NCBI RefSeq assembly: GCF_900182595.1
Contig: NZ_FXTN01000001.1
Span: forward strand, 558,001-622,000
Reading direction: 5' to 3'
Source of the DNA: Pedobacter westerhofensis
GTDB lineage: Bacteria > Bacteroidota > Bacteroidia > Sphingobacteriales > Sphingobacteriaceae
DNA: 64,000 bases
Below, piece by piece: positions 59,527 to 64,000 of this stretch. How positions within the stretch are numbered: position 1 is the stretch's first letter; the number at the start of each line of letters is the position of its first letter. The position numbers and the translations under genes are program-made. The notes beneath the pieces were generated by a model. That model was not told the DNA's origin. It saw only the letters and a program-made list of their open reading frames with translations, and made no database searches.

Positions 59527-61041
59527 ATGGAAGAGACAAATAAACCCACCCGCACCTTAACAACTGCCTCCGGCAGACCTTACGTTGAACACGAAAACAC
59601 ACAATCAGTAGGCAGCAGAGGCCCGCTGTTACTGCAGGACTTTGTACTGCACGAGAAAATGGCACATTTTAACCGCGAGCGTATTCCCGAACGTGTAGTA
59701 CATGCCAAAGGAACCGGCGCTTATGGTAAGTTTACCGTAACTCACGACATTTCAAAATATACCAAGGCAAAAATCTTTAACCAGATCGGCAAAGAAGCAA
59801 AGATCTTCTTACGTTTCTCTACCGTAGGCGGTGAAAAAGGGAGTGCCGACTCAGAAAGAGATCCCCGCGGATTTGCACTGAGATTTTACACTGAAGATGG
59901 CAACTGGGACATCGTAGGCAATAACACGCCGATATTCTTTATCAAAGACGCAAAAAAGTTCAGTGATTTTATCCACACGCAGAAACGCGATCCAAGGACC
60001 AACCTGAAAAGCCCCATAATGATGTGGGATTTCTGGTCGCTGAACCCGGAAAGCCTGCACCAGGTAATGATCCTGATGAGCGACAGGGGAACACCCTATT
60101 CCTACAGGCATATGGACGGATTTGGCAGCCATACCTTTTCCATGATCAACGCCAAAAATGAGCGTGTATGGGTAAAGTTCCACTTCAAAACCCAGCAGGG
60201 AATCCAGAACTTTACCGGCCCCGAAGCTGTTGCGATGCGTACGCAGGATATGGACCATTCACAGCGCGACCTTGTTGAAGCTATTGATAATGGTGAATTT
60301 CCAAAATGGAGCGTAAAAATACAGGTAATGACCGAAGAGGAAGCGCAGACTTTCAGATGGAACCCCTTCGACGTTACAAAGATCTGGCCGCATGGCGAAT
60401 TTCCGCTGATTGACGTTGGAGAAATTGAACTGAACCAGATTCCTAAAAACTATTTTGCCCATGTGGAGCAGGCAGCGTTTGCACCTACTAACCAGGTGGA
60501 TGGTATTGGCTTCTCTCCCGACAGGATGCTGCAGGGACGGATTTTATCGTATCCTGATGCTGCGCGTCACCGTTTGGGCGTAAATTATCAGCAGCTTGCT
60601 GTAAACGCCTGTCCTTTTATGACCAATAACTATCATCGTGACGGTGCGATGAGGTTTGATGATAATGGCGAAGACAGCCCTAACTATTTCCCGAACAGCT
60701 TTGGCGATGTGGTGCCTGATGAAAGATACAAAGAACCCGCTCAGGAACTGCATTCAAGTACGGCCGACTGGTATGACAGGAATGCCGGTGAAGGTGACAA
60801 TGACCATTACACCCAACCGGGTGATCTGTACCGTAAAGTGATGACTGATGCAGACCGTAAAAACCTGGTCAACAATATCGTTGATTCAATGAGCGGTATC
60901 AGCGGGCCTAAAAGATTAGAGATTATCAACTTGCAGCTGTGCCACTGGTTCAGGGCAGATATCAGTCTGGGAATGGCTGTAGCAAGTGGCTTAGGCATCG
61001 ATGCCGCACAGGCTATGCAACATGAAAACCACCATGCGTAA
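59527..61041 (+). CDS. katA: Catalase (monofunctional haem, small-subunit clade)
   Basis: The enzyme dismutates hydrogen peroxide to water and oxygen in the cytosol. The 504-residue length fits clade 3 small-subunit catalases. Catalytic His59 is in ERVVHAKGTGAYG, the distal Asn is in the segment following DGNWDIVGNNTPIFF, RFSTVGGEKGSADSERDPRG is the family signature, and the proximal haem ligand is Tyr342 in RILSYPDAARHRLG. It has no signal peptide. A strong terminator follows. An OxyR-like site is proposed upstream, though no oxyR gene is in the window. Confidence 0.97.
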   Translation: MEETNKPTRTLTTASGRPYVEHENTQSVGSRGPLLLQDFVLHEKMAHFNRERIPERVVHAKGTGAYGKFTVTHDISKYTKAKIFNQIGKEAKIFLRFSTVGGEKGSADSERDPRGFALRFYTEDGNWDIVGNNTPIFFIKDAKKFSDFIHTQKRDPRTNLKSPIMMWDFWSLNPESLHQVMILMSDRGTPYSYRHMDGFGSHTFSMINAKNERVWVKFHFKTQQGIQNFTGPEAVAMRTQDMDHSQRDLVEAIDNGEFPKWSVKIQVMTEEEAQTFRWNPFDVTKIWPHGEFPLIDVGEIELNQIPKNYFAHVEQAAFAPTNQVDGIGFSPDRMLQGRILSYPDAARHRLGVNYQQLAVNACPFMTNNYHRDGAMRFDDNGEDSPNYFPNSFGDVVPDERYKEPAQELHSSTADWYDRNAGEGDNDHYTQPGDLYRKVMTDADRKNLVNNIVDSMSGISGPKRLEIINLQLCHWFRADISLGMAVASGLGIDAAQAMQHENHHA

Positions 61042-61072
61042 TTGACGAACGTTAATTAATATTTGATTTTAA

Positions 61073-61100
61073 AACCCCGCTCAAAAGGCGGGGTTCTTAT
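61073..61100. terminator. Terminator of katA (probably bidirectional)
   Basis: AACCCCGC (61073-61080) and GCGGGGTT (61088-61095) enclose a 7-base loop, followed by a T-rich run on the plus strand and TTTTAAAA on the minus strand, where the DUF6266 genes end. Confidence 0.93.
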
Positions 61101-61123
61101 TTTTGAAGCACTAAATTTTTCTT

Positions 61124-61801
61124 TTATGCTTTCATCGTTACCATTCCAAGGTATTCACTTTGGGATACTCTTTTTCTGTTAGCCGAAACAAAGAAGATCC
61201 AGCAGTGAATATGATGTCCCACTAGCTGAGGATATCCTTTATAGCTCCACTTCAAAGCATTTCTGGGAACTTTTCCACACGAATACATTGATTGATAAAT
61301 ATTACGCTTCGTGTTTTCATCATAAAACACGATGACAGCATCGTCATGTGAACGTGTCGTTTTCCCGGGACACGGATTTTGCTCCCAGGTCACGTCAATA
61401 GTCATTCCTTCGCCTGCGACGCACTGACCGTCCCAGCACGCATCTATCTCATCAATAGGACAGCTCATTTTCACCTTGCTGAATTCAATGCTGAAATCAG
61501 GATATTCACCTTTTACTGCATCGAGCATCAGATGTTTCAACATGGCATTCGGTTTTGACCCTCTATTTTTTTTGCGCAACTGGTATCCAATACCAGGCAC
61601 ATCATAGCCAATACGAAGGAGAAAATCCTTACCAAATTTAAACAATGCACGCTGTTTGGCCTGATCCTCTGTTTGGGAACCCTTTTTTGCGGGTGTTGGT
61701 ACCTCTTTTATCACCTGCGTATTTCTTACATTCGTGATGACCACGGTTCCAACCTTTCCGCTAATACCTGCTATAATTGATGGTTTTCTTATTACTCCCA
61801 T
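61124..61801 (-). CDS. DUF6266 family protein (second of tandem pair)
   Basis: The 225-residue protein begins with the family's usual MGxIxxPxxxxGISGKVGTVV, followed by a helix with QAKQRALFKFGKDFL and a beta-rich C-terminal part (MTIDVTWEQNP, DAVIVFYDEN, HIHCWIFFVSANRKRVSQSE). No signal peptide or enzymatic motif is seen. It has six or more cysteines, unlike its neighbour. The function of the family is unknown. It is two bases after a paralogous gene, so the two are one operon. Confidence 0.82.
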   Translation of the reverse strand: MGVIRKPSIIAGISGKVGTVVITNVRNTQVIKEVPTPAKKGSQTEDQAKQRALFKFGKDFLLRIGYDVPGIGYQLRKKNRGSKPNAMLKHLMLDAVKGEYPDFSIEFSKVKMSCPIDEIDACWDGQCVAGEGMTIDVTWEQNPCPGKTTRSHDDAVIVFYDENTKRNIYQSMYSCGKVPRNALKWSYKGYPQLVGHHIHCWIFFVSANRKRVSQSEYLGMVTMKA

Positions 61802-61803
61802 GA

Positions 61804-62448
61804 TTACCAGATTAATTGTCCCAAATAAACACTGTCAGAAATACGATCACGCTCATCAGTAATAAAACCAATATAAATTTCAGCAGTATAACCTTTTTTA
61901 ATGCCCGCCAGAAGAAGGAGATATTCACCTTTGTGCCGCTCTGCACAACATGTTTTATACCGTGCAATTCTAAGCTCAGGAAAATAAGCCATCACCATTA
62001 CCTGATCAGTATAATGGTCGTCATCCGTTACATTATCCGGATTCCATTCAAATGCAAAGCCCTGATCCGTCAATCTCGCTATTGCAAGCGTGGGAGGAGA
62101 CATTGTACCCTGTGTGATCCGAAGCTTAGAGTAATCAAGGTATTGATTTGGATATTCTCCCTTAATCGCATTTGCCCTAACACCTGATAACATTACATTG
62201 TAAGGAGTTTGTCCTTTCGGTTTCCCTTTTGCATGGGCCCCTACCTTTACAAAATCCTTTAACGGACTTAAATATTTTCCACAGATTGTAGTCACCTGCC
62301 TCACTCTTAACTGGTCTACAGTAGGTGGCAGATCAGTTGGCGTTGGAGGCTCAGTAACAGTGGTTTCTCTGTCTGGATGTTGAGAATACACCTGATTCCC
62401 AACCTTTCCTGACCAGCCCGTAGCTGGTCCTTTTTTTACAATACCCAT
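61804..62448 (-). CDS. DUF6266 family protein (first of tandem pair)
   Basis: The 214-residue protein starts at MGIVKKGPATGWSGKVGNQV, the family start; an upstream in-frame ATG at 62577 adds 43 residues without family character. The plan is the same as its downstream paralog: N-terminal GxSGKVG motif, helical QLRVRQVTTICGKYLSPLKD, NVMLSGVRANAIKGEYPNQY, then a beta-rich half ending GFITDERDRISDSVYLGQ. The two share the KGEYP-x(5)-S-K segment and the S-x-S/E-YLG ending. The promoter is probably at 62625-62632. Confidence 0.82.
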   Translation of the reverse strand: MGIVKKGPATGWSGKVGNQVYSQHPDRETTVTEPPTPTDLPPTVDQLRVRQVTTICGKYLSPLKDFVKVGAHAKGKPKGQTPYNVMLSGVRANAIKGEYPNQYLDYSKLRITQGTMSPPTLAIARLTDQGFAFEWNPDNVTDDDHYTDQVMVMAYFPELRIARYKTCCAERHKGEYLLLLAGIKKGYTAEIYIGFITDERDRISDSVYLGQLIW

Positions 62449-62997
62449 AACTAATTGGATTAAATTTATAATTAAACATTTCTCTCTTAATATTTTGAAA
62501 TAATAACTACGCTTAAAATCACCTAGTGCAGAAATTTGTAAAAATGGTACTGGAATACAGATGATTAAAAGCGACAATTATCATTTATTCTGCCTGAATA
62601 AACAATTATTTGTGTCATAGGGTACAAAAGTAAAAACTATTTATTAATGTTAAAAATTAGTTTTTCACAAACCCATGTATATGTGTATTTATTTCGATAA
62701 CAAGTATTTGTGCTTTCCCCGAACACTCTTCGGTTATTGCTTTATATTTGGTCGTAGTAGCATTTGAGAGTGTTTGTTAAGAGTTTTGATTATGCTCTTT
62801 ACGGGGATACCACAGGCATAGCTAAGACATACCTCATCCTTACCGCAGCCTTACCTAAAAGGTATAGCTAAGGTATAAACAAGGTATGTTTTACGTCAGT
62901 TTATGCTAAGGTTTGGAAGAGCACACAAAGAAGACTCAGCGGACTCACAGAGACCTTGGTCCGAACAATACACGACCAGTATACGAATAACAAAGGA
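62449..62997. other. Intergenic region with -7 element and degenerate repeats
   Basis: This 549-base gap separates the DUF6266 pair from proline dehydrogenase. It includes a perfect minus-strand -7 element (62625-62632), an 8-bp inverted repeat AACACTCT (62722-62729)/AGAGTGTT (62767-62774), and related 16-mers GGCATAGCTAAGACAT (62815-62830) and GGTATAGCTAAGGTAT (62861-62876). No coding potential is seen. Confidence 0.5.
62625..62632 (-). promoter_or_regulatory. -7 element for the DUF6266 pair
   Basis: TACTTTTG on the minus strand matches TAnnTTTG. It lies 177 bases before the chosen start, so the 5' UTR would be long. Confidence 0.4.
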
Positions 62998-64000
62998 TCA
63001 AATATTAACTTTAGAATTCCTCCGGTTTTTCTCCCTTGCAATCAGGTCAAGCTCCCTGCTGGTTTGCCCGGCAATAGATGTATTCTCCTGAGCGCGCCTG
63101 AACAGATACGGCATGACAGCCTTTACCGGCCCGTAAGGGACATATTTAGCCACATTATAACCCGCATCTGATAAGTTAAAACTCAAATTATCGCTCATTC
63201 CCAGTAACTGCGAGAAATATACGTGCGGATGGTTATGCTGAATAGCATGCGTATCCAGTAATTCTGCAAGAACTTTACAGCTGGTTTCGTTGTGCGTGCC
63301 GCATACGATCCCTGTTTCAGCGATATTTTCAATGCAATATGTGATTGCAGCATTGTAATCCTTGTCGGTTGATGCCTTATCCGGCTGTATAGGTGAAGGA
63401 TAACCTTTTTCGGCTGCCCGTTTACGTTCTTTTTCCATATATGCCCCGCGGACAATCTTGGCGCCCAGCACAAAACCTGCTTCTTTGGCGATCAGGTGAT
63501 CTGCTTTGATATGCGCCAGTTTATCGTGACGGTACAGCTGGTAGGTATTGTAAACGATCAGTTTCTCTTTGTTAAAAAGCATCATCATATCAATAGCCAG
63601 GCTATCGATCGTTTTCTGGATCCAGCTTTCTTCGGCATCGACCATCACGGGCACATTCTTTTCAAATGCGGTGCGGCAGATATGCTCGCAGCGCGTCTGT
63701 ACCCTGGCAAATTCTGCAGTTTCCTCCGGCGTAAGCACCTGCTTTGCGTCAAGTTTCTCCAGCAATGCAAAACGCGCGATGCCGGTGATCTTAAATACAG
63801 TGACAGGGACCCGCTTGTCGCCCGCTGCGCGGTCTATCGTACGGATAATCTCTGCACAGGTAAAATCGAATACGTGCTCCTCTTCTTCACCTTCCACAGA
63901 ATAGTCAAGAATGGTCCCTACCTTACCAACCGCGAGCTGTGCAATGGTATTTTCACATTCTGCGATGGTTTCGCCTCCGCAAAACTGCTTAAAGATGGTG
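62998..64000 (-). CDS. Proline dehydrogenase, 5' end outside window
   Basis: This FAD enzyme oxidises proline to pyrroline-5-carboxylate and feeds electrons to the quinone pool. The frame is open to the right edge, upstream of a GTG at 63897: residues such as TIFKQFCGGETIAECENTIA precede it in frame, so about 334 residues are visible. Motifs of the PRODH barrel are VTVFKITGIA, PVMVDAEESW, GAKIVRGAYMEKERKRA (flavin/substrate loop), GTHNETSC, and the C-terminal substrate-binding arginines in PYLFRRAQENTSI. It is the stand-alone form, without the dehydrogenase domain of PutA. No operon partner is visible. Confidence 0.94.
   Translation of the reverse strand, partial: TIFKQFCGGETIAECENTIAQLAVGKVGTILDYSVEGEEEEHVFDFTCAEIIRTIDRAAGDKRVPVTVFKITGIARFALLEKLDAKQVLTPEETAEFARVQTRCEHICRTAFEKNVPVMVDAEESWIQKTIDSLAIDMMMLFNKEKLIVYNTYQLYRHDKLAHIKADHLIAKEAGFVLGAKIVRGAYMEKERKRAAEKGYPSPIQPDKASTDKDYNAAITYCIENIAETGIVCGTHNETSCKVLAELLDTHAIQHNHPHVYFSQLLGMSDNLSFNLSDAGYNVAKYVPYGPVKAVMPYLFRRAQENTSIAGQTSRELDLIAREKNRRNSKVNI

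Overview
The window looks like chromosome of a soil or freshwater Bacteroidota, most likely Sphingobacteriaceae close to Pedobacter. The grounds are two SusC/SusD pairs, further TonB-dependent receptors, DUF4249, DUF4199 and DUF6266 proteins, an ECF sigma/FecR pair, weak Shine-Dalgarno sequences, and several promoters with the Bacteroidota -7 element TAnnTTTG. The genus is an inference; no rRNA is present.

Layout. 1-0.9 kb: end of a histidine kinase and a CheY-like regulator. 0.9-3.3 kb (minus): class I fructose-bisphosphate aldolase, a thioredoxin-like protein and a secreted unknown. 3.4-7.9 kb: SusC/SusD pair. 8.3-12.6 kb: an outer-membrane beta-barrel protein divergent from a LytS/LytTR two-component system, with a 12-bp dyad between them. 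12.6-22.7 kb: hydroxamate-type NIS siderophore locus with four tightly packed minus-strand biosynthesis genes (PLP decarboxylase, fused NIS synthetase-acyltransferase, N-monooxygenase, second NIS synthetase) and a divergent TonB receptor. 22.7-25.8 kb: miaE, a glycosyltransferase, and a ParA plus small RHH-like protein module with a promoter-overlapping dyad and a perfect 40-bp palindrome. 25.8-33.7 kb: TonB receptor/DUF4249 pair, a B3 metallo-beta-lactamase with Gln in place of the first zinc His, an LLM flavoprotein, a PQQ-dehydrogenase-like protein with an altered active-site position, and two tandem paralogous membrane proteins. 33.7-44.2 kb (minus): ECF sigma, FecR anti-sigma, then SusC, SusD, zinc metalloprotease and TlpA reductase. 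44.5-47.2 kb: MDR reductase, NIPSNAP protein, D-2-hydroxyacid dehydrogenase. 47.4-49.8 kb: siderophore-type TonB receptor. 50.0-56.2 kb: small redox enzymes with AraC, HxlR and LuxR-type regulators.

56.2-58.3 kb is an AT-rich graveyard beside a tRNA with anticodon CAT: an orphan UPF0175 antitoxin-like gene followed by what may be the first codons of its lost toxin, a tRNA 3-prime-end remnant that kept its terminator, a frameshifted and truncated DUF1016 nuclease gene, and a frameshifted tyrosine-integrase N-terminus. I read it as a decayed integrated element. 58.4-64 kb: HAD hydrolase, DUF962 protein, catalase, two DUF6266 paralogs, and most of proline dehydrogenase running off the right edge.

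How the parts work together: much of the window is nutrient import through TonB, covering polymer or peptide uptake by the SusCD loci and iron by the siderophore operon and two receptors. It is combined with oxidative and antibiotic defence (catalase, HxlR-controlled reductase, metallo-beta-lactamase). The best leads for new biology are the ParA/RHH module with its dyads, the tandem membrane pair, the four-gene siderophore pathway with its fusion enzyme, and the overlapping divergent promoters at 54.13 kb.
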